Origin: Symsagittifera roscoffensis
Taxonomy: Eukaryota; Xenacoelomorpha; Acoela; Convolutidae
NCBI RefSeq assembly: GCF_963678635.1
Contig: NC_087067.1
Location: 31,780,401-31,844,400 of the forward strand
Direction: 5' to 3'
Length of the DNA stretch: 64,000 bases
Shown here: positions 53,374-64,000 of the stretch, piece by piece
Numbering within the stretch: the first letter of the stretch is position 1
Layout: each line of letters starts with the position of its first letter
The notes under the pieces: model-generated
What the model was told of the DNA's origin: nothing
What the model saw: the letters and a program-made list of their open reading frames with translations, nothing else
Database searches by the model: none
Made by a program: the position numbers and the translations under genes

Positions 53374-53668
53374 ATGGCGACTGATCAGTGCATGTCGTTA
53401 TGGCCGAGGGTGAAATCGGTGCTCGTGTCCAATCGAGAAAACCAGAAGATGTTGCAAGATGTCTACAGCAACTACAACATCCCAATCGAGATCAGAGAAA
53501 AGTTCCCTACCTTCATAGAGGAAGTTTTCCTCCCCAATTTCCCTGAAGATGGTCCAGGGGGTGAATTGACACCATGTCAATCGTCAAATGTAGACAGTGA
53601 CAATGCACAGAGGCTGCTCGAATTCATGATTGCTGGAGTCTCCGCGGATCTAAACTCGAGTTCTCAAG
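53374..53668 (+). CDS. STAT: STAT transcription factor, coding exon 1
   Basis: ATG-started exon of 98 codons plus one base, ending CAAG|GTATTG. The product opens with MSLWPRVKSV after a short leader and continues YSNYNIPIEIREKFPTFIEE, the STAT N-terminal interaction domain. Compare the Trp-x-x..., Tyr-x5-Pro-(I/M)-E-(I/V)-R and (W/F)IE pattern of animal STATs, closest to STAT5/6-like forms. It mediates dimer-dimer contacts in JAK-STAT signalling (cytoplasm to nucleus). The next exons at 61694 and 62983 join in phase. DNA-binding and SH2 domains lie outside the window. Confidence 0.75.
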
Positions 53669-54284
53669 GTATTGTTGACAATTCATTATTCAGTAGTGTT
53701 GCTCAGACATGAAGCTTATTATTTGAGGCGATATATGCGGGCTGTAAATTTTTTTGTAGCAGCCATTCAATTTGTTGCGAAACTTCAAAAGAATGGTTGT
53801 TGTTTAACGAACCGCCCAGCTTTCAAGCTTGGACCTTTTATTCCGTGGAGAAGAGAGATGTCATCCATTTTGCCGCAGCCGGTCCCACCTTGAGGAGGCG
53901 GATGACACTGGGACCCGTCGAGCCCATGACTTTTGTGTTTCAGACCGCGCATCTTACCCGTTGTTGTGAGGACGAGAAAGTGGGAGGAATTTAATCATCG
54001 GGTGTCTTGTAGTTCCTGTTTGATAAAAACAGTCATTTTGAAAATGTATGGGGTCGGGTTTTTTATTTTCTTTAGACGCTTTCGAAACTGTCTTTTTTTT
54101 TTTTCAAAAACTTGGTTTTTCTCAAAAACTACTCCACCGCTTTCCAAAAAATTGGTACCAATGGGAAGTCCGCCAACTCCCCTGTGTGCCTGCATAATCC
54201 CTTAGTTTCTTTTTACCTTACCCCACTTTCTACAGCCTTCGCAAAAGTGTGTGGGGGAAAATTTTAGGTTTCCCAAATTTTTAG

Positions 54285-56890
54285 GTCTCTTAGATTTTCT
54301 CGAAAACTACCCGCCCAAATCTGACATTTTGGGTTCAACGGATAGAACATGTTGTGGGAAGCTTCCCTGCATAAGCGGCTAAACGTTATAGCCCTCTGAA
54401 AAGTCATTTCGACTTTTTGACCGTTTTTAACGCTTGCGATTAGCAAGCTTTATCAAACTAGAGTTAGACTTTTCCGGGTTAACAATTTGTTTAAAAGAAT
54501 AATTTGAATCACTTGTATCTTGGTTCAAAATGAATTCAAACTTCTTTGCTTTCCCAGCCACTTAAGCCTGTAACGATTATGCCTTGGACGGCAAAGGTCC
54601 TGGGTTCGAATCTGAGTTGGACCTGTTTTTTTTCAAACAGGAAATATTGTTTCAAATAAAATTGTCGGCCGATTATTTGTCTGCTTATTTGTCGGCTTAG
54701 TTGTAGTGTCTTGGAATTGTTTTTTTTTTGCTGCGCGCATTTTTCTTAAATCCTACAATATGTAATTTTACCTACTTGATTCCCTGTTTTTTTTTGTTTT
54801 GCTAAAAAAATTCCTCGGCCTAAATTAATTCGGACTATTTTTCATCGGCCTAATGACCTAATTTTGGGTCGTTTCAAGGGAAACATAATTTAAACACTTC
54901 CTTGAAAATTATTTTTTTTGTTTTATTATTTTTTTTTCTCACACACTTCAACTGAGTTTATTACAGAAAGGTATCCATTGAAAGAGCGCCCACTGCCATG
55001 TGTGCCTGAATACTCCCCTAGAGTCTACTTGACCTCTCTGTTTACTGCCTTCGAAAAAGTGTGGTGGATTATTTGACCCATATTTTTGATATAAATATTT
55101 TTTCGTTTTCACGATAATTGCCCCTCTCAAATCTGATATTGTGGTTTCAAGGGATTTAACGGGCACTGGTCTTTTTTCTATATTGTATTATTTTTTGTTT
55201 TGTATCGCAAGTAGTGCGAAGCTCAGCTTCGCCTCTGTGTTGAAACTTTTTGTTTTTTCTCGAATGACAAGTTATGACCCTCGAAAAGTCAAATTTTTGA
55301 TTTTTTGGCCATTTTTTGAAACTTTGACTATCTTTTCAAATCTGAGATGTTGGTTTCAATGGGAAGAACGAGTTGTGGAAAGTTCCCGTGCCAAAGTGGT
55401 TACGCCCAATTTTTATACACATCAAATTATGGCCCTCCAAAAGTCAAATTTTCGATTTTTTGACCGTTTTTTGAAACTTTTTGACTTTTCTCGAAAACTA
55501 TCTTTCCAAATCTGAGATTTTGGTTTCAATTGGTAGAACGAGTTGTGGGAAGTTCCCCTGCCGAAGTCCGTTTTTGGAAACTTCTTGATTTTTCTCGAAA
55601 AATTTCCTTCCAATTCTGAGATTTTTGTTCTAATTAGCGGAACGTTTTGTGGGAAATCACCTGCATAAGCGGTCACATGGCTGAGTTTTTCACAAGCTTC
55701 ATTACTTCGAATTGTACAGTGCTTTGTTTGATGGTGAAAAATCAAAATCCATTCGTTAATGTTAATCTTGCAGTTATTTCTTTGCATGGATTTATTTTGG
55801 CTTGAGGACATTTTTCCGTTGCCACCTGGCTCCTAACGACAAGCTTTTTGATGAATTTCAATTTCTAAATTTTCAGAAAATGTTTCCAAAAAAAATCAAA
55901 AAAAAATTTTATCATCTTTTCCAAAATTTTTTCTGACAATTTTTTTGTTGGTCGAAATTAGGGTAAAGTCCGAAATTCGTTGTGCCAGTTCGAGCCGTGA
56001 TACCGTCATTCGTGTCGAGCAAGTTCTTGGAGTGACTCCATACCTCGGTTTTCTCTAGTTGTTAAATAATCTCATAAAAAAAATGACTTGACTGAACAAT
56101 TGTACTTTTTTCCGTTTTGTTTGTATTTTTTCCAACGCGAATTGGATTGTGAAAAAAAAGAAGCAGGTTTTGTGAGATTTTTTTTTTGTGACATTTTGCT
56201 AATTTTTTTTTCAAAAACTAGTTTTCTCAAAAACTACCTAACCTAACTTATTGCTCGAAAACTGCCCTCCCAGATCTGAAATTTTGGGTTCAATCGAAAG
56301 GACGGATTGTGTGAAGCTCCCTTGCATAAACGGCTAGGACCAAAGTGCTTTACAGGATACATTATGAGCCTCGGAAAAGTCAGTTTTGATTTTTTGACCG
56401 TTTTCAAAAACTTTTTGACTTGTCTCGAAAACTGCCATCCCAGACCGTTTTTTCAACTTTTTTAGGCTTTCCTCTAAAACTTCCCTCCCAAATACGAGAT
56501 TTTGAGTTTTATGGAGAGAACGGGTTATAGGAAACTCTCCTGCATAAGCGGCTACTTCAAATTTTTTACTCAAAATGTTACGCCCTCGGAAAAGTCAATT
56601 TAGTGATTTTTGACAGTTTTTTGATTTTTTTTTGAATTGTCTCGAAAACTAACTTCCCAAATCATATTTTGGGTTGAACAAAAGAAATGAGTTGAGACAA
56701 GCTCCTCGGTATAAGCGAGGATGTCGAAATTTTCAAACAAAAACGTTATGACGCTCAGAAAACTCAATATTTTGATTTCTTGTCTGTTTGTGGAAACTTT
56801 TTGATTCTTTTCGAAAACTGCTCAGCCGAATCTGATATCAAGGGCAACAGGTTGTGGGAAGCTTTCATGCATAAGCAGCGACACCCTAAA
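54285..56890. repeat. Imperfect tandem/dispersed repeat family in STAT intron 1
   Basis: About eight copies of TCTCGAAAACT..CC.TCCCAAATCTGAGATTTTGG.TTCAA...(G/A)GAACG.GTTG..GGAAGCTCCC.TGCATAAGCGGCTA, at about 54294, 55330, 55495, 55595, 56248, 56465, 56638 and 56810. They alternate with GTTATG.CCTCGGAAAAGTCAATTTT.GATTTTTTGACCGTTTTT. The full unit is about 150-200 nt. Confidence 0.75.
54550..54625 (+). repeat. Possible tRNA-related SINE fragment
   Basis: GTCCTGGGTTCGAATCTGAG has a good polymerase III B-box (GGTTCGAATC). The upstream part (CCACTTAAGCCTGTAACG...GGACGGCAAAGG) is only vaguely tRNA-like and I see no clear A-box. Confidence 0.3.
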
Positions 56891-58497
56891 ACATAAACGA
56901 AAAGTTTTTTCAATTTCTTAAAATTTTGACTTTTGTTATATTAGAGAAACAACTAAGGTTTTGGGTGAAGCCCAAGTTTTGAAATTACCGATTTCATCCC
57001 GCATCAGTACAAATTCAAAAATTATCCAACAGATACCTTCACCTTTAGCTGGACCATTGTTAGATACTCACTTATAATCATTAGAGAGGCTCGAGTGATA
57101 TATCATGATAAAGCCCTTGAATACGGGAAAGTTTTTTAGAAAACGTTTACTCAGTGTGGAGAAAAACCGGTTGTAAATTTTTGCTTCTTTGTCTAATTTC
57201 ACGCGGGTAAAGTGAGCTAGTTATGTTTATTCATAGAAAGTTACTGAAACAGTGAGAAACCAGTCTTACTCAAGAAATGTGTTGCTCTAGTCTTACTAAA
57301 AGCTTTCCCGTTTCAATGAAAAGATTTCAAAAATTCAATAAAAATCTGCTAGATTAATTATAAAAAGATAGACGATTAATTTATTGAACTTTCCTCTTTC
57401 CTCCCATCACACCACGCGCTCATGTTTTTTGTTTGCTGGTTCTATGGGTTTAATTTCAGGCGATCAGATAAATCGCAGTTTGTAGGGTCCTTATTATTGG
57501 TGTCCCTTGATTTTGCGCTGTATCAGAGAAGCCGATAGTTAGGCATGTGAAAGTAAAGCGTGGTCTTGCACCGTGAAAAAACGTTGACCTTTGACCGGAA
57601 GTCATTTTGTGCCTAATTAGTCGTTCTATCTCAATAAGTTTTCGAATAGTTTCCCTGACCCTGAATTGATTGTTCGCCAATATTTAACGTGGTATAATGT
57701 CATTTCTAAAAGCTTCAAACGGTGGAATTGAAGCTTTGAGCAAGTGTTCTTGTTTGTAGAATCTAAACAATGTCGTTTAGTTTTGACTTTTGTGGTGAAA
57801 TATTCAGCTCGAAATTGATTGTAATTTGAATACCAATTTCCCACAGTTATCGAAACTGGTGAATGATTCACCTGTTTTGAAAAACATGCTCTCGAAAGCA
57901 TGTGTCTGAAAAACATGGAAGACCATTTTGATTGCGACTCATGACCATTTTTTGTCCCTCGAGTATAGTAAGAAATATGTTGTTATGGGTGATCTTGGAG
58001 TAATATTTTTATTGGGATCATTAGCCACGCGTCATTCGTAGATCATATTCAGCCGTAGCTATGATAATCATAAATTTAAAAACAACAATCCGGAAATTCC
58101 GCTAATATCTCTTGTTTGCTTTAATAAATTTCGTTTTGATTAAGATTCAGAATGTTCTACCTGGCAGAAACATAAATTTTTGGTGGAATATGATTTAACC
58201 AACTTGGCTCGAAATATGTTTCTTAAAATATTTAATACTATTTTTGGTGGACTTAAACCCTTGTAGTAAACCCATGGCAATGGATATTCGAATGAATTGG
58301 TTCAATCTTCTACCATTTTTGTAAGGTGTAAATAATCCCAAATCCATAATTTTCAAAAAAATGCTTTGGAGAGATGAAAGCAACATCCTCGATTGCTGAA
58401 TGATTGAAAATCTGTGTTTCCATTGCTGCCTGAAACAAGATTTTTAAACTTGGCTCTGAGGGGTCTTAGATGGTTTTTGAGATCATCATGTTTGAGA

Positions 58498-58628
58498 CGT
58501 TTCTGGGGATGTCGGTCAAATAGTGCCGTGGTGAAAATTGCGTGGCCATAGAATTTACTTAGTAAATTTTACGGCCATGCGCTTTAAAACCTCGGCATTA
58601 ACTTGACCGACATCTCCCAAAATCGTTT
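58498..58628. repeat. Near-perfect hairpin (65-bp arms, no loop)
   Basis: GGGATGTCGGTCAA, TAGTGCCG(T/A)GG, GCGTGGCCAT and GAATTTACT on the left are mirrored as complements on the right (AGTAAATTTT, ACGGCCATGCGC, CCTCGGCATTA, TTGACCGACATCTCCC). The centre is at 58560/58561. It is either a MITE or a structured intronic RNA. Confidence 0.75.
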
Positions 58629-58865
58629 CTGGTGAGAATCCAATGGTGGTTTTAAAATAATTTATGGTGTCTGTTTCTCACGTTAAATTCTAGCTGATAA
58701 GTACCACCTTAAATACCAGTCCATGTATCTCACCTTATTATCTCAGATTTTTAATTGCAAGTCCATTTCTTGATTTTTTTCTTTTGATATTAATTCTAGC
58801 ATTCTCCGATTTATTCTTGTCGTTTAATATTCAAGCAGACTCCAAACCAATGCAGCTTTGATTCT

Positions 58866-60010
58866 TCAATAACTCCTGAAACGGTGTAAACTTGATAAAA
58901 AAGAATTGGGCGAAGATTTAAAAGTTCCACCAGAAAAATTGTATACTGCGAAAGCGCTTTCAATTAGCTCTCGGTAGAGAAAATGACAATACCCTTTTCT
59001 CCGTCGAATTTTAACAAAATTCCGTCCTGCGTTTCTGCCCATTATCTCTAATTTTAATGGTTCGGTATTCCTAAGGATCTTCGGCATCATTGTGTATCGT
59101 TGATACAGTATCGATTTAACATTTCTGAATGAAGACATACTTGTATCACTGGTTCTGGCTACAGTTTTTTTGTAACTTAATGCAACTGATTTTGAGAATT
59201 TCTTAAAGAATTTTAGTTGTTTCAAAGTGAGATCTTTATAGCGACTATGGACGGACATTTAGGCATGTGAAGTTAGATGAGTTATAACGGTATCCATTTT
59301 ATTTTGCAGTGAATCTGGAGCTGCATTTAGTTTCAGTTCAAAGCCAAAAAAAGTTTGGTCGTAGCATATATATATTTTTTAAAAAGTATACGTCATAATG
59401 CAAATTGCAACCCCGTATCTTAGAGAAAAAAATACCGGAAAAATCAGAATATTTCATTGAAAGTTCAAAGAGTTTTTTTTATAGCGTAGAACGGATTGTT
59501 TTTTTTTCGTTCGGGGTATGGGTTATAAGAAATTATTACCAGTAAATAAATCAGATAAAACCAATAAAAATGCATTGTGAAATAGCATATGCATGTGTAT
59601 TAAGAGTCATGAACGTAGTGAATACTCTTATATAGGTCTTGATAATTTTTTGTTTGTTTTTTTTTTTCAAGAAAAGTTTATTCACGCTGAAATTTAATTT
59701 TTCGCAGTTTGACTTTTGATTTCTTTTTAATTTAAGTTCATTTTTTTGTTGAAAGAAAATTCGTTCCTGCGTTTCTGCCCATTCGTCTCTAATTCGCAAC
59801 GATTCGATTTTCCTAGGGATTTTCGGAATCATTGTGTCTCGTTGACGATACAGTGTCGATTCAACATTTCTGAATGAAGACATACTTGTATCACTGGTTC
59901 TGGCTACAGTTTTTTGTAACTTTATGCAACTGATTTTGAGAATATCCCAATTAATTTTAGTTGTAAAAGTGAGTTCTTTATAGCGACTATGGACGGGCAT
60001 AAGGCATGTT
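58866..60010 (-). repeat. Duplicated ~740-bp unit with a shared small ORF
   Basis: Two minus-strand ATG frames (58866-59258, 130 codons; 59551-60000, 149 codons) start M(S/P)VHSRYK(D/E)LT and share VARTSDTSMSSFRNV at similar positions; they then diverge by frame. The DNA of both units is similar from the ATG inward, and the repeats beyond include TTAGATGAGTTA. It could be a repeat carrying a decayed coding region from an unknown transposon. Reading as an active gene is not supported. Confidence 0.45.
59500..59760. repeat. Dispersed repeat, shared with 62070-62345
   Basis: AAATCAGATAAAACCA, GCATATGCATGTGTATTAAG and GTCATGAACGTAGTGAATACTCT recur in order at 62120-62220, followed by AAAAGTTTATT..CGCT.AAATTTAATTTTTCGC. 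The two copies flank STAT exon 2. Confidence 0.7.
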
Positions 60011-60402
60011 AAGTTAGATGAGTTAAAAAGGAATCCATTTCAAATATTGAAGTGAATCTGAGCTGCATTCAGTTTTAGTGCAAAGTCAAAGTTTTTTTGG
60101 TTGTTGCTTCTGTTTTTCCCGCCATAATCCAAAGTATCCGTCATAATACAAATTGCAAATCCGTCCCTTTTTGAAATCTTTTTGACTGGTTTTTGAAAAC
60201 CTGATACTTTTTGAATTAAATATTGATAAGTGGTTAACAAAATGTTGAAAAGTGAACAAAGTAAGACGTGAAAATTGCCTGGAAAGAATCAACTTATTTC
60301 TTGTCTTTGCCTCGAACTTTTCACACCTTTTTTATCTTCCTGTATGCCATTTGGTAAATTATTTGTTTTTATGTAATTTGGGAAGTTACCGTTAAAGAGT
60401 AG

Positions 60403-61310
60403 GCAAACTCCGCTATCAAACAGCGAAAGTTTCAAGGTCACGAAAAAGATGATCGTCTTCTAATTTTGAAAATCGGTTATAAATATCAGATGTTCCTGCG
60501 AAGCATAATTTTTCCTATTGATCCAGTGTTTTTTCAAATTATATTAGTTTTATCAATTAAGTATCAATCGTAAATTGTTGTAGAATATCAAAGAGTTTTA
60601 AGGTCATCTGTTTTTTGGAGTCGATGAACGTAGTTGAGACTCTTATATAGGTCGCGATGATTTTTTTCAGGCAGTCTTAAAAATTTTTCAGGCTGAAAAA
60701 TACTTTTTTTGCAGTTTGACTTGATTTTTAATTCAGTTCATTTTTTGTTAAAAGGAAAGCAAACTCCACTATCGAACAGCGAAAGTTTTAAGGTCACGAA
60801 AAAGATGATCGTCTTCTAATTTTGAAAATCGGTTATAAATATCAGATGTTCCGGCGAAGCATAATTTTCCTATTGATCCAGTGTTTTTTCAAATTATATT
60901 AGTTTTATCAATTAAGTATCAATCGTAAATTGTTGTAGAATATCAAAGAGTTTTAAGGTCATCTGTTTTTTGGAGTCGATGAACGTAGTTGAGACTCTTA
61001 TATAGGTCGCGATGATTTTTTTTCTGGCAGTCTTAAAATTTTTTCAGGCTGAAAAATACTTTTTTTGCAGTATGACTTGATTTTTGATTCAGTTCATTTT
61101 TTGTTAAAAGGAAAGCAAACTCCACTATCGAAAAGCAAAATTATAAAGTTCACGAAAAACGTAATCGAAATCTTGTTTCGATTGTGGAATTTAATTATCG
61201 AATTCCCTAGCAAAATAAAAATTTTACTCCTTGATCCAGTTTTCTCAAATTGGGTTTATTTTATCAAAAATGCCAAGATAAAATTGTACTGGAAATTTAA
61301 AGAGCTTTAA
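60403..61310. repeat. 356-bp tandem repeat in STAT intron 1
   Basis: Units start GCAAACTCC(G/A)CTATC(A/G)AACAGCGAAAG at 60403 and 60759, with a third, diverging start at 61115: a period of 356 nt in both intervals. The first two are nearly identical through GTCGATGAACGTAGTTGAGAC and TATATAGGTCGCGATG. A more distant relative starts near 62325. Confidence 0.85.
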
Positions 61311-61693
61311 GCGGATCTATTTGTTTCTTTGAAGTTCGAAAATTTTTTCTAAAAAATAAGTCCGTCTTTTTTTGTTTGCTTGCGTTCATTGTCTTTTTCC
61401 TATTGTCTGCGGGCTATGTTTCAAGATTTAATAGTGGTTCCAAGCGACATAACAAGACGCAAAAAAGTATTTGCTCAACAAAAATACTAAGGGAAATGGT
61501 ATAAAAGGAGTATCCTTAGAAGGCCTGAATAGCTCTGAGAAATCCTCTGCGAATCGAAGGAAAAAAAAAACATTTTTTAATTTCTAGAGCAGGAAAGAAA
61601 GAACAAATGCTGCCTTGTTTTTGAGTTTGAGTTCAAGCGAGAAATTTTGATTTTCTTGTAACACTGTTTCACTAGTTTTGTTTGTTGATAAAG

Positions 61694-61958
61694 GTTCGGA
61701 GGAGGCGATCATGATGAATTTGAATCTGCAGAGTGTTCTGGACAGACTAAAAGCATATCTGGACCAGGATCCGGAGATCTTCAAGGCCAGGATGCAGGCA
61801 TGTCTCAATGAAGAGTTGCGAATGGTTGCCATCACAGGCGCATCTAACGGGGAGGCTGCTTTCATGAATGGAAGCGCGACAGAGCTTGTCGAACAAATAG
61901 ACGAACAGCAGAAGAACTCCATCAGTATACATATCACAGAACTACTCAACAGAATTGC
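61694..61958 (+). CDS. STAT: STAT transcription factor, coding exon 2
   Basis: Acceptor TTGTTGATAAAG|GT and donor AATTGC|GTAAGA. It enters with two bases that complete a Gly codon from exon 1 and leaves with two bases of the next codon. The product has NLNLQSVLDRLKAYLDQDPE, then CLNEELRMVA, and ends in EQQKNSISIHITELL. It corresponds to the end of the N-terminal domain and the first coiled-coil helix (compare the conserved Pro-x-x-(L/F)-x5-(C/I)(L)x-(N/E)E segment of STATs). The first 16 residues of the longer open frame are intronic. Confidence 0.7.
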
Positions 61959-62982
61959 GTAAGACATGTGAAGATTCGCTCTTCGGAAAGTTCTCATTGA
62001 TGATTAGTCAAAAAAATAGCGTAAAATATAGATTACCTCATATAAAGCTCAAAAAGTACTGTTTTTATAGCGTATAACGGATTTTTTTTCGTTCGGGGGA
62101 TGGATTATAAGTACTTATTACCAGTAAATAAATCAGATAAAACCACTAAAATTGGATTGCGAAATAGCATATGCATGTGTATTAAGTGTCATGAACGTAG
62201 TGAATACTCTGATGTAGGTCTTGGTGATTTTTTTTCAGGAAAAGTTTATTTGCGCTAAAATTTAATTTTTCGCGGTTTGACTTTTGATTTCTTTTTAAGT
62301 TCATTTCTTTTGTTGAAAGAAAGGCAAACTCCTCAATTGAACAGCAAAAGTGTAAACGTCACAAAAAAGGTGATCGACTTCTAGTTTCGAAGCTGGATTT
62401 TAATTATCAGATTTTATAAAATTTCGATCATAAATTGTTCTAGAAATTCAAAAGAGCTGTAAGGCTTTTTTTAAACGAAATTCGAAGGATAAAAGTTTTT
62501 TGTTTTGAAATTTTTTATTTCTGTTTCCATGTGTTCACGACTTTTCCAACTGTCTGTTGACTGTGTTTTATTTGATCATGATTAGTTTTAAAAAGTTTTT
62601 ACATATCGAGCGTGCTTAAAAACGTAACTTTGAGATGAATGATTGTTGCAAGTAAATAAGCACGTGTTCAACTCAAACCATGTAATTGAAGCAACTGTAG
62701 AGGTAGCTGACACAAAAAAAAATTAAGAATGCTACCCTACTCACTTCCAACCACATTGAAATTTTCTGTTTTGGTAGTGGGTTTATTTCTTCTAATTCAC
62801 CATAGCTTGTTGGCTGACCTTGAAAATTGTCGTTGCATATTGACAACGCTTAAATAATTTGAGACAAAAAAAGCTATCTTTGTTGTTCAATCCTGAACCA
62901 AAAGTAGGGGAACAATTGATTCAACGAACACGCGCAACGAGAGATTTCTAAGTTGAATTTGAGTATCAAGTTTGAGTTTCAG
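61959..62982 (+). other. STAT intron 2 (about 1.0 kb)
   Basis: From GTAAGA to TTTCAG. It contains the second copy of the 59.5-kb dispersed repeat (62070-62345) and no coding signal. Confidence 0.6.
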
Positions 62983-63368
62983 ACTGATAGCTAATTTCAG
63001 TGCTCGTGTGGACAACGAAGATGCTAACATTTCGATCATCCAAGAGACCCAGGAACACTTTTTCAACACAGTAGAAAACTATAAACGTAGAGAAGCCGAA
63101 GCCAAATTGTTCCGGTCTCGCTACGGCGACGGGCTCTCAATAACCAACTCAGTTGACAACATGATGCTGGGATCCCACCATCTCATGGGAGACCTGTCGC
63201 AGCCGGGTTCTGTCGTGTCCATGCACGAAGGTCACATGTCCGGTCCACAGAGTCCTGTAGACCCGCTGGCTAATGTGTTGGCGGCTGAAGCTCAAGCTCA
63301 CACTGACGTCATAATGGCAGCAAAGACCATTCAGAACAACAGAGAAGCTGTGTACAACAGTCTAACTG
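62983..63368 (+). CDS. STAT: STAT transcription factor, coding exon 3
   Basis: The product carries IIQETQEHFFNTVENYKRRE, the second helix segment of the STAT coiled-coil domain, then an acid/Ser/Met-rich loop with SQPGSVVSMHEGHMSGP, and another helix ending AAKTIQNNREAVYNSL. Two acceptors (AGTTTCAG|ACTG at 62983 and AATTTCAG|TGCT at 63001) are both in phase and differ by exactly six codons. The donor is probably ACTG|GTACAT at 63369, which is weak. The Ser/Met-rich loop between helices looks longer than usual for STATs. Confidence 0.7.
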
Positions 63369-64000
63369 GTACATTAATCAGATTAATTTTTTGATGTCTC
63401 ATTTTCTATAGAGTTGCAACATGGTAGACGTCGACAACTAAATTCTAAACTCGAATTCATCATGGTTTCAAAATGACAGGTTGTTTTTATTTACTCAAGC
63501 AAAGCTTGTTTGATAGTATGAACTCTTTTTTTTTTCAACCTAAGTCGCAAATATTGTTGCGACAAAATGTGTTCATTTTGAAAGTGTTCATTTTGATCTT
63601 ATATTACAAATAGCAATTTAGCTTCAAGATATCATGGATCTGTAGCGTAGAGGTAGGGAAGGAGACCCACAACAAAATAAGAGGGTGTGAACCTGGGCGA
63701 TTTTAAATGAATTTTTCTTATACTAGTTAAAATGCGTCCGCTCTGTAAATTGAGGCATGTTAGTTGGTAAATTTCTTTTTTACAAATTGAGTGGTACAGA
63801 TAATGCGTCATAAGTGGCATGCGTCAGTTAGCACTTGTGTAGACTCATAATTGGCGTTAGTCACTTAAGAAGATTTGTAGACTCAAATTTTTACTCATTC
63901 AGTTTTTCCCAGTAGCGTTTTCGGTCCTATTTTTGCTTGTGTACGCGAAGTACAAGTTCGCCTCTGTGTAATATCTAAATCGCAGATCGAATCCAAGACT
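63369..64000 (+). other. Beginning of STAT intron 3 (runs off window)
   Basis: No further STAT exon was recognised. A possible tRNA-derived sequence lies at about 63636-63705 (A-box-like TAGCGTAGAGG, weak B-box GTGTGAACC). Near the end, GCGAAGTACAAGTTCGCCTCTGTG resembles 55215-55240. Confidence 0.45.

Larger units (their letters stand above)
53669..61693 (+). other. STAT intron 1 (8.0 kb)
   Basis: Spans GTATTG to AAAG. No coding exon was recognised inside. It is filled with AT-rich repeats (separate entries): an imperfect tandem family at 54.3-56.9 kb, a hairpin at 58.5 kb, duplicated ~740-bp units at 58.9-60.1 kb and 356-bp tandem units at 60.4-61.3 kb. Regulatory elements may be present but cannot be told by eye. 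Confidence 0.65.

Noticed and set aside
57456..57916. 74- and 96-codon minus frames in the STAT intron
   Set aside because: No recognisable domain, no splice signals or repeats supporting coding.
20403..61115. CRISPR-like arrays
   Set aside because: The repeats seen are long, imperfect or without uniform spacers, and the genome is animal.
61584..61997. 137-codon minus frame
   Set aside because: Antisense of STAT exon 2; the sense exon has matching splice sites and phase.

Overview
The window is from an AT-rich invertebrate animal genome. Evidence: two recognisable animal genes on the + strand (an intronless MFSD1-type transporter and the first three coding exons of a STAT transcription factor with GT-AG introns, one 8 kb long), surrounded by dense LTR, Penelope-like, non-LTR and hAT-type elements. 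I cannot place the phylum. Several of the retroelement types (a Penelope-like RT carrying a PHD finger, a PHD-RT-endonuclease element) are, from general knowledge, common in cnidarians, arthropods and similar lineages.

Region 1 (1-1358) is flanking DNA. Region 2 (1363-20233) is one intact giant LTR element on the minus strand, 18.87 kb long, with two apparently identical 410-bp LTRs and a TTAA target duplication. From its 5' end it holds: a leader with a 77-aa ORF, repeats and three consensus splice donors; a 155-aa basic ORF; an uninterrupted 2740-codon Gag-Pol of Ty3/gypsy type; two tiny membrane-protein ORFs overlapping by ATGA; a 378-codon ORF with no ATG; an env-like glycoprotein frame whose N-terminal part also lacks an ATG and starts at a good splice acceptor; and a 601-aa orphan ORF overlapping env by ATGA. 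This looks like a retrovirus-like element with spliced subgenomic mRNAs and five or six accessory genes. It is the most interesting object in the window.

Region 3 (20238-23300) is intergenic, with clustered GGAATCCGC motifs, a ~130-bp tandem duplication and a complete hAT-like MITE. Region 4 (23335-30053) is a second Ty3/gypsy element, 6.7 kb, minus strand, with 199-bp LTRs differing at 3 sites and frameshifted gag and pol. Region 5 (30054-43500) is gene-poor. It has a rearranged copy of the giant element's LTR inside a ~640-bp palindrome, two candidate exons of secreted or membrane proteins, a FLYWCH-domain pseudogene, several hAT-like MITEs, a tRNA-like SINE, a foldback element and an AT-rich microsatellite.

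Region 6 (44100-50400) is a retroelement graveyard: a non-LTR RT fragment (-), a Penelope-like RT with an inserted PHD finger (-), a PHD-RT-endonuclease element (+) and a second non-LTR C-terminal fragment (+). Region 7 (50984-52591) is the MFSD1-like gene. Region 8 (53374-end) is the STAT gene start. Its first intron is filled with imperfect tandem repeats (54.3-56.9 kb), a 356-bp tandem repeat and other duplicated units. The remaining STAT exons lie beyond the window.
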